Shown here: piece by piece, positions 9,795 through 19,085 of the stretch
How positions within the stretch are numbered: the first letter of the stretch is position 1
Layout: the number at the start of each line of letters is the position of its first letter
Assembly (NCBI GenBank): GCA_963678215.1
Contig: OY782758.1
Coordinates: 1,178,001-1,242,000, forward strand
Length of the DNA: 64,000 nucleotides
From: Thiobius zoothamnicola
GTDB lineage: Bacteria; Pseudomonadota; Gammaproteobacteria; Chromatiales; Chromatiaceae
Reading direction: 5' to 3'
Translations under genes and position numbers: made by a program
The notes under the pieces: generated by a model
Database searches by the model: none
What the model saw: only the letters and a program-made list of their open reading frames with translations
What the model was told of the DNA's origin: nothing

Positions 9795-10565
9795 ATGCAT
9801 CATTCAGCTTCAAACCCAATGGACAAAAACCAAGAAATCATCACGATTTGTGATTTAAATAAATGGTATGGCGACTTCCATGTACTCAAGAATATCAATT
9901 TAACCGTACGCAAAGGCGAACGCATCGTTATCTGCGGGCCGTCCGGCTCAGGTAAATCGACCTTGATTCGCTGCATCAATCGCCTGGAGGAATTTCAAAA
10001 AGGCTCTCTCGTGGTTGATGGCGTGGAAATGATTGAAGATGTCAAAAACATTGAAACCATCCGACGTGAAGTCGGCATGGTCTTCCAGCATTTCAACCTG
10101 TTCCCCCACCTCACCATCTTGGAGAACTTATGCTTAGGACCGATCTGGGTACATAAAAAACCCAAAGCCGAAGCTGAAGCGACCGCCATGCAATATCTGG
10201 AGCGGGTTCAAATTCCGGATCAAGCCAACAAATACCCGGGACAACTTTCCGGCGGCCAACAGCAACGCGTGGCGATCGCGCGATCCTTATGCATGCACCC
10301 TAAAATCATGCTGTTTGATGAACCCACCTCAGCGCTCGACCCGGAAATGATCAAGGAAGTGCTGGATGTCATGATCGAACTGGCTGAAGAAGGCATGACC
10401 ATGTTATGCGTCACTCATGAGATGGGCTTCGCCAAAAAAGTGGCTGACCGGGTGATTTTCATGGATGTCGGCGAAATTGTCGAACAAAATGCGCCGAATC
10501 AATTTTTCACCAACCCGCAAGTTGACCGGACGCAGAAATTTCTTCAACAAATTCTGAATCATTAG
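9795..10565 (+). CDS. aapP: General L-amino-acid ABC transporter, ATP-binding protein (AapP type)
   Basis: Cytosolic ATPase of the amino-acid ABC transporter, 256 residues. It has Walker A GPSGSGKST, the Q-loop in MVFQHFNLFPH, signature LSGGQQQRVAIAR, Walker B IMLFDEPTSALD and the switch His in CVTHEMGFA, the standard polar amino-acid ATPase set. The first ATG (9795) gives a 12-residue leader; the ATG 36 bp later (MDKNQEIITI) is an alternative start. It lies 5 bp after aapM. Confidence 0.93.
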   Translation: MHHSASNPMDKNQEIITICDLNKWYGDFHVLKNINLTVRKGERIVICGPSGSGKSTLIRCINRLEEFQKGSLVVDGVEMIEDVKNIETIRREVGMVFQHFNLFPHLTILENLCLGPIWVHKKPKAEAEATAMQYLERVQIPDQANKYPGQLSGGQQQRVAIARSLCMHPKIMLFDEPTSALDPEMIKEVLDVMIELAEEGMTMLCVTHEMGFAKKVADRVIFMDVGEIVEQNAPNQFFTNPQVDRTQKFLQQILNH

Positions 10566-10648
10566 CCCAACCCCAACCTCACTCAAACCACCAGTTCCAA
10601 ATAACTTGCTGATCCAATATCTCGCATGCGCGAGCACCAGAACCTAAT

Positions 10649-11530
10649 ATGGAGATCCCCTGGCGAACCATCATCGAGCAGATCCCATCGCAAAATCACG
10701 CCGACTTTACTTCAATGTCGCCTAAATCAATCAGCGGCGGATGCATCAATCAGGCTTTTAAACTTACCGGCGGCCAACAAACCTGGTTTATCAAAATCAA
10801 TACCGCAGCTTCACTGGGCATGTTTGAAAGCGAAGCCGCCGGGCTGAAAATGCTGGCGGGAACCCAAACCTTACGCACCCCGCAAATCCTTGGCACAGGT
10901 ATCGCGGATACCTGCAGCTACATTGCAATGGAATATATCAAACCCGGAAAACGGACAGCACATAGCCAAATATTGGCGGGTAAACGACTGGCCGCCATGC
11001 ATCAGTGCCAACAAAAGCCATTTGGCTGGTCCCGAGATAACACTATTGGCTCCACGCGACAACCTAATACGTGGCGTAGCGACTGGGTTGAATTCTGGCG
11101 TAAGGAACGTCTTGGTTTCCAATTGCAACTCGCTGCACGAAAAGGCTATGGGGGACGCTTGCAAAAAACGGGGGAACAACTGCTCAGTCGGTTCGCCGCG
11201 TTAATCGATCACGCGCCTTGCGCCTCCTTACTGCACGGCGATTTATGGGGAGGCAACATTTTATTTGACCGACAAGGCGATCCGGTGATTTTCGATCCGG
11301 CGACGTATTATGGTGATCGCGAAGCCGATATCGCCATGACCGAATTATTCGGTGGATTTAACGCCGACTTTTATGCAGCTTATCAAAATATCTGGCCTCT
11401 AGATTCAGGCTACGCCATCCGCAAAACCTTATACAATCTGTACCACATCTTGAATCATATGAACCTGTTTGGCGGCAGCTATTATACGCAAGCCCAGAAC
11501 ATGCTTGACCGTCTATTGGCGGAGTGCTGA
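10649..11530 (+). CDS. Fructosamine kinase family protein
   Basis: A 293-residue FN3K/YniA-type kinase of the protein-kinase-like fold. Members phosphorylate ketosamines formed by sugar-amine glycation, here probably ribulosamine or related adducts. Visible motifs are the N-terminal SISGGCINQAFKL nucleotide loop, Lys in WFIKINTA, the catalytic LLHGDLWGGNILF and the metal-binding IFDPATYYGDREADIAMTELFGG. It begins 83 bp after aapP on the same strand, so it may be co-transcribed. thrC converges on it from the right. Confidence 0.9.
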   Translation: MEIPWRTIIEQIPSQNHADFTSMSPKSISGGCINQAFKLTGGQQTWFIKINTAASLGMFESEAAGLKMLAGTQTLRTPQILGTGIADTCSYIAMEYIKPGKRTAHSQILAGKRLAAMHQCQQKPFGWSRDNTIGSTRQPNTWRSDWVEFWRKERLGFQLQLAARKGYGGRLQKTGEQLLSRFAALIDHAPCASLLHGDLWGGNILFDRQGDPVIFDPATYYGDREADIAMTELFGGFNADFYAAYQNIWPLDSGYAIRKTLYNLYHILNHMNLFGGSYYTQAQNMLDRLLAEC

Positions 11531-11567
11531 ATTGAATCAGAAAAACTGAGAGCAACTAACACCACTA

Positions 11568-13037
11568 TCACAGAAATTTCAAAATTTCCTGTTCAATATC
11601 CCGTTTATCAATCACCGCCGTATGCGCTAATGGCTTATCAAACAAGGCGGTGATCACGGGCGGAACATCAATATTCGCCTTCTCTGCAACCAGCGGCAAC
11701 GCCTTCTCATCCGGAAAATCAGCCACATCACCCAAAGCATTCGCAATGGTTGGTGAAAACTTGGTCCATTCTGCGGTGGAATAAATAATGCTCGGCAAAG
11801 CCTTATCACGACAGTTCGCATGCGCTTTGAAACAAGTAGCGGTATGCGGATCCAACAAATAACCGCCAGCGAAATTTTGTCGGATATATTGGTTGACTTC
11901 AACATCATCGGCATAATCGGCTGAAAAAATCATTTGCAACTGAGCAAGCTCTGCTTGCGTCAATTGATAATGGCGTTCAACCTCCAAAGCCTCCATCAAT
12001 TGTCGGGTCCGGCGGGCACCATACAAATCAAACAAAATACGCTCAATGTTAGATGATTTAAGAATATCCATGGCCGGCGAACTGGTGCCAACCACCCGGC
12101 GCTCGCGTAAATCATAATGACCCGTGCGAATAAAGTCTGTCAGCACATGGTTCTGGTTGGATGAAATCAGAATTTTCTCCACTGGCAGGCCCTGCTTCAT
12201 CGCATAGTAGCCGCCCAATGCATTACCGAAATTACCGCTCGGCACATTCAAATAAACTTTATCCCCAAGCGCGATGCGGTTACGCCGCACCAATGTCAGA
12301 TAGCTATAAATATGGTAGATCTGCTGAAAAATGATGCGGCCAAAATTAACCGAGTTGGCGGCTGATAAATGGGTGTTTTTCTGTTCCAAAGCCGCCTGAA
12401 AACTGTCCGATGAAAGCAACGTTTTCAGAGCTGTTTGAGCATCATCAAAATCACCATGAATACCAATCACTTTCAAATTCGACGCCTGCTCAGTCACCAT
12501 TTGCAAACGTTGCACATCCGATGTGCCACCGTCTGGATATAAACAAACCACTTTGACATTCGGCTGATTTTTAAACGTTTCCAAAGTCGCAGGGCCGGTA
12601 TCACCACTGGTCGCCGCCAGAATCAAATAATGCTCGCCCTGTTGTTGCGCCAGATGCGACAACACCACGCCAAACGGCTGTAATGCCATGTCTTTAAAGG
12701 CGCGGGTCGGACCATGGTAAAGCTCGCTGACGAACAAATCCTCACTAACCTCGGCGAGCGGGGCTGGTTCTTGTGCATCATCAAAATGATCATAACGTTG
12801 CAACGCCGTGGCAATAACGTCCGCATCAATATCAACCTCCCAACAAGCCAGCACAGCCTGCGCCAAAACTTGATAACTACTATTGACATGCCGCGCGAAA
12901 AACTTATCACCCAAGACAGGGAACTGCGCTGGCGCATACAGCCCGCCAAACGAAGACATTGGTCGCAAAATCGCCTGGGAGAATGTGACGTGAGGCTCAC
13001 GCTGATGATCATTACCACGGGTTTCAATAAATTGCAT
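11568..13037 (-). CDS. thrC: Threonine synthase
   Basis: PLP enzyme that converts O-phospho-L-homoserine to threonine. I start it at the ATG at 13035-13037, giving 489 residues (MQFIETRGND), the normal N-terminus; an upstream in-frame start would add 11 unrelated residues. The PLP-binding Lys is in HGPTRAFKDMALQPFG. The phosphate-binding SGDTGPA motif and the SGNFGNALGGY segment are intact. It is the long, group I type of threonine synthase. It stands alone, convergent with the FN3K-like gene and divergent from the exchanger at 13148, without the usual hom neighbour. Confidence 0.95.
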   Translation of the reverse strand: MQFIETRGNDHQREPHVTFSQAILRPMSSFGGLYAPAQFPVLGDKFFARHVNSSYQVLAQAVLACWEVDIDADVIATALQRYDHFDDAQEPAPLAEVSEDLFVSELYHGPTRAFKDMALQPFGVVLSHLAQQQGEHYLILAATSGDTGPATLETFKNQPNVKVVCLYPDGGTSDVQRLQMVTEQASNLKVIGIHGDFDDAQTALKTLLSSDSFQAALEQKNTHLSAANSVNFGRIIFQQIYHIYSYLTLVRRNRIALGDKVYLNVPSGNFGNALGGYYAMKQGLPVEKILISSNQNHVLTDFIRTGHYDLRERRVVGTSSPAMDILKSSNIERILFDLYGARRTRQLMEALEVERHYQLTQAELAQLQMIFSADYADDVEVNQYIRQNFAGGYLLDPHTATCFKAHANCRDKALPSIIYSTAEWTKFSPTIANALGDVADFPDEKALPLVAEKANIDVPPVITALFDKPLAHTAVIDKRDIEQEILKFL

Positions 13038-13147
13038 GCTGGAAACGGGGTTAGTGCAAAAACGCCACATTATAAGCTTTTCGTTTGCGCCACTGGCAAA
13101 CTATCCCGCACAATGGCCTGCTCTCATTTCAGCTACAGGTGCATAGC

Positions 13148-14131
13148 ATGTTATTAGCCATGGGCGCGGTCATCGCAGGATTTCTCATACTGATCTGGGG
13201 CGCGGATCGTTTTGTGATGGGAGCCGCCGCATTAGCCCGTAATTCAGGCGTATCACCTTTGCTGATTGGCCTGACGATCGTGGGCTTCGGCACTTCCGCA
13301 CCGGAAATCATGGTGTCAGGCATGGCCGCATTTCAGGGCAACCCAAGCCTCGCCATCGGCAATGCAATAGGATCCAACATCGCCAACATTGGTTTGATTC
13401 TGGGATTCACCGCCCTACTCTCGCCGCTACTGGTCAGATCCAGTATTTTACGACGTGAATACCCCTTACTGCTGGGCATCAGCACTGTGGTGTATTTTCT
13501 GTTGCTGGACGGCGAACTGTCATTAACAGACAGCGTCTTCATGTTGCTCGGATTGCTCGGCAGCCTGATCTGGTTAGTGCGTATCGGTATCCGGCGCGCG
13601 AATGACCAAGATCCGCTTGCAACAGAAAGCGATGCCGAAATCCCAACGAATATGAGCACACTATCAGCGCTCTTATGGTTTATCATCGGCTTGGCACTAT
13701 TGCTGCTCAGTTCGCGTTTATTAGTCTGGGGTGCCGTGCAAATCGCCACCACATTGGGCGTCAGCGATCTGGTCATCGGCCTAACCATCGTGGCAATCGG
13801 CACCAGCCTGCCTGAGCTGGCGGCAAGCGTGATGAGCGCATTAAAGAACGAACATGATCTGGCCGTCGGTAATATTATCGGCTCCAACATCTACAACCTG
13901 CTTGCCGTGCTGCCCATGCCCGGCCTGATCGCATCCACCGCCATCGGCGATGACGTGTTAACGCGTGATTTTCCCCTCCTGCTTATCCTGACCATCGCTC
14001 TGCTGATCCTGGGATTCGGGCATCAACGCGATGGCCGGATAAGCCGATTATCCGGCAGTCTGTTATTAATCAGTTTCGTCTTTTACCAGGGCTGGTTGGT
14101 GTTTCAAGTCCAACCCACCCTCAATGGGTGA
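13148..14131 (+). CDS. yrbG: Calcium/sodium antiporter (YrbG family)
   Basis: Inner-membrane exchanger of the K-independent Na/Ca CaCA superfamily. It has about ten membrane spans in two inverted halves. Each half carries an alpha-repeat: GFGTSAPEI with GNAIGSNIANIG in the first, AIGTSLPEL with GNIIGSNIYNLLAV in the second; the acidic residues bind cations. I start at ATG 13148 (MLLAMGAVIAGF, 327 residues) because the extra 21 residues further upstream are hydrophilic and unlike the family. yrbG directly precedes kdsD, as in E. coli, with overlapping stop and start regions. Confidence 0.93.
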   Translation: MLLAMGAVIAGFLILIWGADRFVMGAAALARNSGVSPLLIGLTIVGFGTSAPEIMVSGMAAFQGNPSLAIGNAIGSNIANIGLILGFTALLSPLLVRSSILRREYPLLLGISTVVYFLLLDGELSLTDSVFMLLGLLGSLIWLVRIGIRRANDQDPLATESDAEIPTNMSTLSALLWFIIGLALLLLSSRLLVWGAVQIATTLGVSDLVIGLTIVAIGTSLPELAASVMSALKNEHDLAVGNIIGSNIYNLLAVLPMPGLIASTAIGDDVLTRDFPLLLILTIALLILGFGHQRDGRISRLSGSLLLISFVFYQGWLVFQVQPTLNG

Positions 14132-14135
14132 AATC

Positions 14136-15113
14136 ATGCCGATTGAATCCTCTCAAATCCATGCCTGGGCGCATCAAGTCATTGATATCGAACAAACCGC
14201 CATCCATGCGTTACATGACCGCATCAATGCCGATTTCACAGAAGCCTGCCACAAGATTCTGGATTGCCAGGGACGCGTGATTGTCACTGGCATGGGCAAA
14301 TCCGGTCATATCGGCGGCAAAATCGCCGCCACGCTGGCCAGTACTGGCACGCCAGCTTTTTTTGTCCATCCAGGCGAAGCCAGCCACGGCGACTTGGGCA
14401 TGATCACCTCAGGCGATCTGGTGATCGCCCTATCCAATTCCGGCGAAACCCACGAAATACTGACAATCCTGCCACTGATCAAACGCATGGGCGCATCCTT
14501 GATCAGCATGACAGGTCAACCCACCTCAACACTGGCCAAGACCTCCGATGTGCATCTGCATGTCGGCGTCGAACAGGAAGCCTGTCCACTTGACTTAGCA
14601 CCTACTGCCAGCACGACCGCCGCATTGGTCATGGGAGATGCTCTGGCCATCACCCTGTTGCAGGCGCGGGGATTCACCCCTGAAGACTTCGCCCTGTCCC
14701 ATCCGGGCGGTAATCTTGGGCGACGCCTGCTATTGCGCGTCAGCGACTTGATGCACGCCAACGAGCGTTTGCCCGTCGTTTATGAACACAACAAGGTGCG
14801 CGACGCATTGATTGAAATCACCGCAAAAGGGCTGGGCATGACTGCGGTGCTGAATCGGCAGAACCAATTAACCGGCATCTTCACCGATGGCGACCTGCGC
14901 CGTTGCCTGGATGACCAGCAAGATTTACATCAAGTTTTAGTCGCCGATGTCATGACTCAAGGCGGTGTCTGCATCCAAGCAAATCAACTGGCGGCAGAAG
15001 CCTTAAAACTCATGCAGGATAAAAAAATCAACGCCTTATTAGTGCTTAACCCGCAAGATGAATTGGTCGGAGCACTGAATATGCATGATTTACTGCAAGC
15101 AGGCGTTGTTTGA
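14136..15113 (+). CDS. kdsD: Arabinose-5-phosphate isomerase
   Basis: Interconverts ribulose 5-phosphate and arabinose 5-phosphate, the first step of Kdo synthesis. It has an N-terminal SIS domain (about 40-180, with GMGKSGHIGGKIAATLASTG and SNSGET) and two C-terminal CBS domains (about 205-325). It ends in HDLLQAGVV like E. coli KdsD. The start at 14136 (MPIESSQIH, 325 residues) has a GGGTGA ribosome site 4-5 bases upstream; an ATG at 14124 is also in frame. It follows yrbG, but kdsC, the usual next gene, is about 11.6 kb away at 26757. Confidence 0.95.
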   Translation: MPIESSQIHAWAHQVIDIEQTAIHALHDRINADFTEACHKILDCQGRVIVTGMGKSGHIGGKIAATLASTGTPAFFVHPGEASHGDLGMITSGDLVIALSNSGETHEILTILPLIKRMGASLISMTGQPTSTLAKTSDVHLHVGVEQEACPLDLAPTASTTAALVMGDALAITLLQARGFTPEDFALSHPGGNLGRRLLLRVSDLMHANERLPVVYEHNKVRDALIEITAKGLGMTAVLNRQNQLTGIFTDGDLRRCLDDQQDLHQVLVADVMTQGGVCIQANQLAAEALKLMQDKKINALLVLNPQDELVGALNMHDLLQAGVV

Positions 15114-15158
15114 TGACATCTGTTCTCAAACTGAATTCTGAAAAAAACCTGAGCCAAC

Positions 15159-15827
15159 ATGGATAAAACACAAGCCCCAACAACTCCAGCCCATAAGGGT
15201 GACACCGTGCGTAACCCTTTCCCAACGGAACGGACATGCAAACCGCTTGCGACTTTCCGAGAAGCCAAACCCCATAGCTTTATTTTTCAACGGCCTGACA
15301 CTATCCCGGCTGATTGGTGCGAAACAATCATCCAACGGTTTGAGGCCAACCCTCAACAGCAAAACAAAGGGCGTATTGGCCAAACTCAGGGGCTGGACGC
15401 TGAAATCAAACGCAGTATGGATTTAGTCATCAGCCATCAGGAAAACTGGCAAGATGTTGATCAGGTTTTCTTCCGTTGCATGGGGGCTGCGTTGCATGAA
15501 ATGCGCCAAAGTTATCCCTTCTTCAACGGTCCGTTTAAAGATATGGGATACCAGATCCAGCGTTATCAACCCGGCGAGTTCTACCATTGGCATATTGACG
15601 GCGGCAGCCATGATTTCGCCAACCGGCAGCTTGTCGCCATCTGGTATCTGAATGACGTACCGCCGGAAGCTGGCGGTGAAACGCAATTTTTATATCAGGA
15701 CGTAAGTATCCAACCTGAGCAGGGAAAAATGATTCTGTTTCCGCCATTCTGGACGCACGAACATCGATCAGCCGAACTTCATCAGGGCGTTAAATATATT
15801 GCGACGACCTGGGTTGTCTTTCAGTGA
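15159..15827 (+). CDS. 2-oxoglutarate/Fe(II)-dependent oxygenase, prolyl-4-hydroxylase-like
   Basis: A 222-residue non-heme iron dioxygenase of the P4Hc type. The jelly-roll core (about residues 120-222) shows the facial triad: HxD in WHIDGG and the distal His in WTHEHR. The 2OG-binding basic residue is probably the Lys in VKYIATTW. The order FHxHIDGGS, LNDV-PEAGGET, GKMILFPPFW is characteristic. The substrate is unknown; relatives hydroxylate proteins or small molecules. It follows kdsD on the same strand by 45 bp, so it may be read from the yrbG-kdsD transcript. Confidence 0.85.
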   Translation: MDKTQAPTTPAHKGDTVRNPFPTERTCKPLATFREAKPHSFIFQRPDTIPADWCETIIQRFEANPQQQNKGRIGQTQGLDAEIKRSMDLVISHQENWQDVDQVFFRCMGAALHEMRQSYPFFNGPFKDMGYQIQRYQPGEFYHWHIDGGSHDFANRQLVAIWYLNDVPPEAGGETQFLYQDVSIQPEQGKMILFPPFWTHEHRSAELHQGVKYIATTWVVFQ

Positions 15828-15901
15828 GAAAGACTTTCTCATAGTTTCACGTAACCAAGGTGCCAAACTGCTCATTGGTGAAAAAGCACCAATCCATCTA
15901 T

Positions 15902-16639
15902 CTACAAAACCGTCTGCAACAGACCCGCGAAAGAAACCACGAACAATCCACCACCGAGAATACGTTTGGTTGCCACGCTGTCCTGATGAACCATCCGGTC
16001 ATGCAGGCGCAAACCGATAAAATGCCCAATCATCGCCGGCAACAAAAGCACCAACGCCCACCCCAATTGCAAATCAACATCAGCCACCACAAAAGCCGAC
16101 ATTTTGATGCTGACCAGAATGAACCATAAGGCGAATAAGGTGTCACGATAACGATTAAGCGGAACTTCCTTGATGGCGACCGCCGCAATCAATGGCGCGC
16201 CAACCAGTGAAGCACCACTGACATAGCCGCCGATAATCAACAGAACGCGATCGACCCAAGGAGAATTGTATTTTATCTCGCGCTGAATCAGCCAACTCAT
16301 TCCGTACAATGCGCTGATCGTAAAGACGAAAACAACCATCCAGGTATTGGGCAAGCTTAACAAGCCAATCACGCCAGCCAACTTGGGAATGAGCATCCAG
16401 CTCATTGAGTTTTTGACGAAACGCCAGTCAATATTCCGTAAACGCCCACCTGAGGTGATGGCGGTGAAGAACAACAAATGGCAGGCGATAACAGGGAGAA
16501 AAAGCAATGGCTGGTCTTCAACCAGAAGCAGAAGCGGCAAGCCTAATGCGGCACCGCCAAAACCAATACCGCTGCGCACGAAACCAGACCATACGAAGAT
16601 CAGGAAAACAGCGATCCATTGCGCTGTGGAAAAATCCAC
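15902..16639 (-). CDS. TSUP (TauE/SafE) family transporter
   Basis: Inner-membrane protein of the TauE/SafE family, which exports or imports sulfite, sulfoacetate and related anions. It has 245 residues and about eight spans in two homologous halves, with the N-terminal signature GFVRSGIGFGGAALGLPLLLL. The start codon is a GTG at 16637-16639. The substrate cannot be told from sequence; in a sulfur oxidiser sulfite export is plausible but is inference. It follows yqeY on the same strand after 23 bp. A second, distinct family member is at 56515. Confidence 0.85.
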   Translation of the reverse strand: MDFSTAQWIAVFLIFVWSGFVRSGIGFGGAALGLPLLLLVEDQPLLFLPVIACHLLFFTAITSGGRLRNIDWRFVKNSMSWMLIPKLAGVIGLLSLPNTWMVVFVFTISALYGMSWLIQREIKYNSPWVDRVLLIIGGYVSGASLVGAPLIAAVAIKEVPLNRYRDTLFALWFILVSIKMSAFVVADVDLQLGWALVLLLPAMIGHFIGLRLHDRMVHQDSVATKRILGGGLFVVSFAGLLQTVL

Positions 16640-16662
16640 CCAATTGAAACCGTGAGTCGGGC

Positions 16663-17103
16663 CTAGCCGAGACGTTGCTTTACGATGGCACTGACCGCAG
16701 CCATATCAGCACGGCCTTGCAATTGAGGCTTGATTTTGCCCATTACTTTGCCCATATCCTGCATTGAGGTTGCCCCGACATCCGCTATCGCCTGGACGAC
16801 GATCTGGCTGATCTGCTCCTCGCTGAGCGCTGCCGGCAGATACCCCTGAATGACATCAATTTCAGCTTGCTCAGCTGAAGCAAGATCATCCCGCCCGGCA
16901 TCTGCATATTGTTTGATGGAATCGCGGCGCTGTTTGACCATTTTACCCAACACCAACAGGATCTGGCTGTCATCCAACGCAATACGCTCATCCACTTCGC
17001 GTTGCTTGATCGCCGCCATGATCAGGCGAATCACCGCCAAACGGGGCTTATCACCACCCTTCATCGCGGTTTTCATATCTTCTTTAAGACGGGTTTTCAG
17101 CAC
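16663..17103 (-). CDS. GatB/YqeY domain protein
   Basis: A 146-residue helical YqeY family protein, related to the tail domain of GatB and suspected of a role linked to tRNA-dependent amidation. The family pattern LKEDMKTAMKGGDK, LAVIRLIMAAIKQREVDER, the QIEVI-type stretch AEIDVIQGYLP and the final GxxMGxVMGKIKPQLQGRAD are all present. The start codon is a GTG at 17101-17103. It sits 27 bp after rpsU, as in many gammaproteobacteria, but dnaG, the usual third gene, is not next. Confidence 0.93.
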   Translation of the reverse strand: MLKTRLKEDMKTAMKGGDKPRLAVIRLIMAAIKQREVDERIALDDSQILLVLGKMVKQRRDSIKQYADAGRDDLASAEQAEIDVIQGYLPAALSEEQISQIVVQAIADVGATSMQDMGKVMGKIKPQLQGRADMAAVSAIVKQRLG

Positions 17104-17130
17104 AATGGCAGTCTCTCAGGATACGGCGGG

Positions 17131-17346
17131 TCAATATGGACGTTCAAAACGGCGGGATTCGCGCATGACCTTTTTTTGCCAACGTTTTACGGCGGCGGCG
17201 GCTTTACGTTTGCGCTCCCAAGTGGGCTTCTCAAAAAATTCGCGGCGGCGCACTTCGGCAAGTATACTCGCCTTCTCGCAAGAGCGCTTAAAACGCCGCA
17301 GCGCGACTTCAAAGGGTTCATTTTCCTTTACACGGACATTAGGCAT
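17131..17346 (-). CDS. rpsU: 30S ribosomal protein S21
   Basis: Small-subunit ribosomal protein involved in mRNA start-site binding. The full 71-residue sequence is the classic S21: MPNVRVKENEPFEVALRRFKR, then a basic helical C-terminus ending REFFEKPTWERKRKAAAAVKR onward. Start ATG at 17344-17346. It leads an rpsU-yqeY operon. In relatives tsaD is often divergent immediately upstream; here the upstream side is occupied by insertion-sequence debris. Confidence 0.98.
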   Translation of the reverse strand: MPNVRVKENEPFEVALRRFKRSCEKASILAEVRRREFFEKPTWERKRKAAAAVKRWQKKVMRESRRFERPY

Positions 17347-17541
17347 GTAAAATCTCTAGGCGTGATAAAAATTATGAGTCTGAATAAACCGACCTCATCA
17401 TAAGGGAGGCGAAATTCTACTCCTAACTGAACTTTTTGCAAAGGAATAGTCTTTTCCAATACGGAATGAGCCTGAAGGAGGCACGTATTTCCAACGCAAA
17501 CTGAGCCTGAAAAAAGGGTTGGGCTTGTTCATGATCGGAGG

Positions 17542-17847
17542 ATGAAAACGATCATGCACTTAGAACACTTAACCAACCTTGATGACATCAAGGCTTTCCT
17601 GGCGGGTACCCAAGCAGTCGCCTTCGCCGTAGCTGCCGACAAAAAGGAACGCTACCAGTGGGTACAAAAAACCTTGGTCAAGTTGCGTTATACCCAACAA
17701 GGCAAAGCCAAAAAAGGCCTTATCACGCGCTACCTGATGAAGGTCACCGGCTATTCCCATGCCCAGGTAAAACGCCTCATCCAGCAATATACCCAAACAG
17801 GCAAGGTGGTGGTAAAAACCACCCGCCACAATGGCTTCAAACTGTAG
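17542..17847 (+). pseudogene. Truncated integrase-type transposase, N-terminal fragment
   Basis: 101 residues matching the N-terminal helix-turn-helix part of integrase-core transposases of the kind that begin with a short helical segment (MEHLTNLDDIKAFLAGTQAVAF pattern, residues about 6-27) and continue with GYSHAQVKRLIQQY. The rve catalytic domain is missing. The frame ends in a TAG that is formed by the left end of the IS3 element at 17843, so the gene was cut there. The first ATG overlaps its GGAGG site; the ATG at 17554 may be the real start. Confidence 0.75.
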
Positions 17848-17918
17848 TGGTCTAATAACCTCGCACCAGATGAAGGGGGTAACAACCTGTTCAATCAAGC
17901 GAAAAAGAGACCCCAATA

Positions 17919-18218
17919 ATGCCAAAGCCACATTATCCTGCTGAATTCAAACAAGAAGCCGCCAGTCTGGTACTGGATCAAGGCTATACTCGCAAAGCGG
18001 CCTGTGAAGCCATGGGCGTAGGTAAAACCGCCTTAGACCGCTGGATCAGGCAACTGCGCGCCGAACGCGCCGGTGAAACGCCCCAAAAAGCCCAGGCGAT
18101 TACCGAAACCCAACGGGAAATCCAAACACTCAAAGCCCACATCAAACGTCTGGAACGGGAGAAAACCATCCTAAAAAAGGCTACAGCGCTCTTGATGTCA
18201 GAGACAGCCAGCGTTTGA
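17919..18218 (+). CDS. IS3-family transposase OrfA
   Basis: 99 residues. N-terminal helix-turn-helix (PHYPAEFKQEAASLVLDQGYT, then GVGKTALDRWIRQLR) that binds the IS ends, followed by a leucine-zipper-like helix (about 62-95) for multimerisation. Near the 3' end lies A AAA AAG (18173-18179), in the X XXY YYZ phase for -1 frameshifting into orfB. Confidence 0.93.
   Translation: MPKPHYPAEFKQEAASLVLDQGYTRKAACEAMGVGKTALDRWIRQLRAERAGETPQKAQAITETQREIQTLKAHIKRLEREKTILKKATALLMSETASV
18173..18179 (+). promoter_or_regulatory. Slippery heptamer for -1 programmed frameshift
   Basis: A AAA AAG in the zero frame of orfA. From here the -1 frame is open without a stop straight into orfB, so an OrfAB fusion transposase can be made. 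This is the known control of IS3-family transposition. Confidence 0.75.
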
Positions 18219-19057
18219 CGCTGGTCGACACCTTGAGCGCTGAGTATTCAAAACGCGAACTGCTGGCCTTGTTTACCCTCGCACAAAGCACTTATTACGC
18301 CTATCAACGCCATAAAAATAAGGTCGATGTTGAACGCCAACGCCTAAAAGACAAAGTGATTGACATCCATCAAGCCAGTCGTCAATCGGCGGGTAGCCGC
18401 ACGATTACCGGCCAATTGAAACAACAAGGTGAGTCGATAGGACGCTATAAAGTGAGACGTTTAATGGAAGAAGCCGGGCTGAACAGCAAACAACCGGGCA
18501 AACACCGCTATAAGCCAGCGACCAAGCCCTCAGACATTGCAGAGAATCACCTGGATCGGCAATTTACGGTTGAACAGCCTAATCAAGTCTGGTGTGGTGA
18601 TGTCACTTATATTTGGTCAGGCACACAATGGCTTTACTTAGCCTTAGTCATTGATTTGTATGCCAGACGGATTGTTGGCTGGGCTTGCTCTGATAGCCCG
18701 GATACGGCACTGACAGGCCGGGCACTGACAATGGCTTATTATGCCAGAGGTTGCCCGGAAGCGGTGATGTTCCATTCAGACCAAGGCTGTCATTACACCA
18801 GCCAGGCTTTCCGGCAAAAGCTGGGAGATTACACGATTAAGCAAAGCATGAGTCGACGGGGTAATTGCTGGGACAATAGTCCTATGGAGCGTGTATTTCG
18901 CAGTCTCAAAACGGAATGGATGCCAAAATATGGCTATGCCAGCTTTGAACAAGCCATGGTGGATGTATTGAGTTATATCAAGTATTACAATTTAGCCCGT
19001 GGACATAGTTACAATGATTATTTAACACCGGTGCAAGCTGAAGCCTGTACCCATTAG
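18215..19057 (+). CDS. IS3-family transposase OrfB (DDE integrase core)
   Basis: 280 residues if started at the TTG at 18215; in practice expressed mainly as an OrfAB fusion by -1 frameshift at 18173. It has an N-terminal HTH_21 region (SAGSRTITGQLKQQG, GRYKVRRLMEEAGL) and an rve catalytic core with DDE residues: Asp in WCGDVTYIW, Asp in FHSDQGCHYTS and Glu in SPMERVFRSLKTEW. The C-terminal YNLARGHSYNDYLTP is typical. Overlaps orfA by 4 bp. Confidence 0.95.
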   Translation: MTLVDTLSAEYSKRELLALFTLAQSTYYAYQRHKNKVDVERQRLKDKVIDIHQASRQSAGSRTITGQLKQQGESIGRYKVRRLMEEAGLNSKQPGKHRYKPATKPSDIAENHLDRQFTVEQPNQVWCGDVTYIWSGTQWLYLALVIDLYARRIVGWACSDSPDTALTGRALTMAYYARGCPEAVMFHSDQGCHYTSQAFRQKLGDYTIKQSMSRRGNCWDNSPMERVFRSLKTEWMPKYGYASFEQAMVDVLSYIKYYNLARGHSYNDYLTPVQAEACTH

Positions 19058-19085
19058 CCAATTACCCCCTTTATCTGGTGCGATA

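Noticed and set aside
16850..17403. Long plus-strand frames across yqeY/rpsU
   Set aside because: They overlap two certain genes and have no recognisable content.
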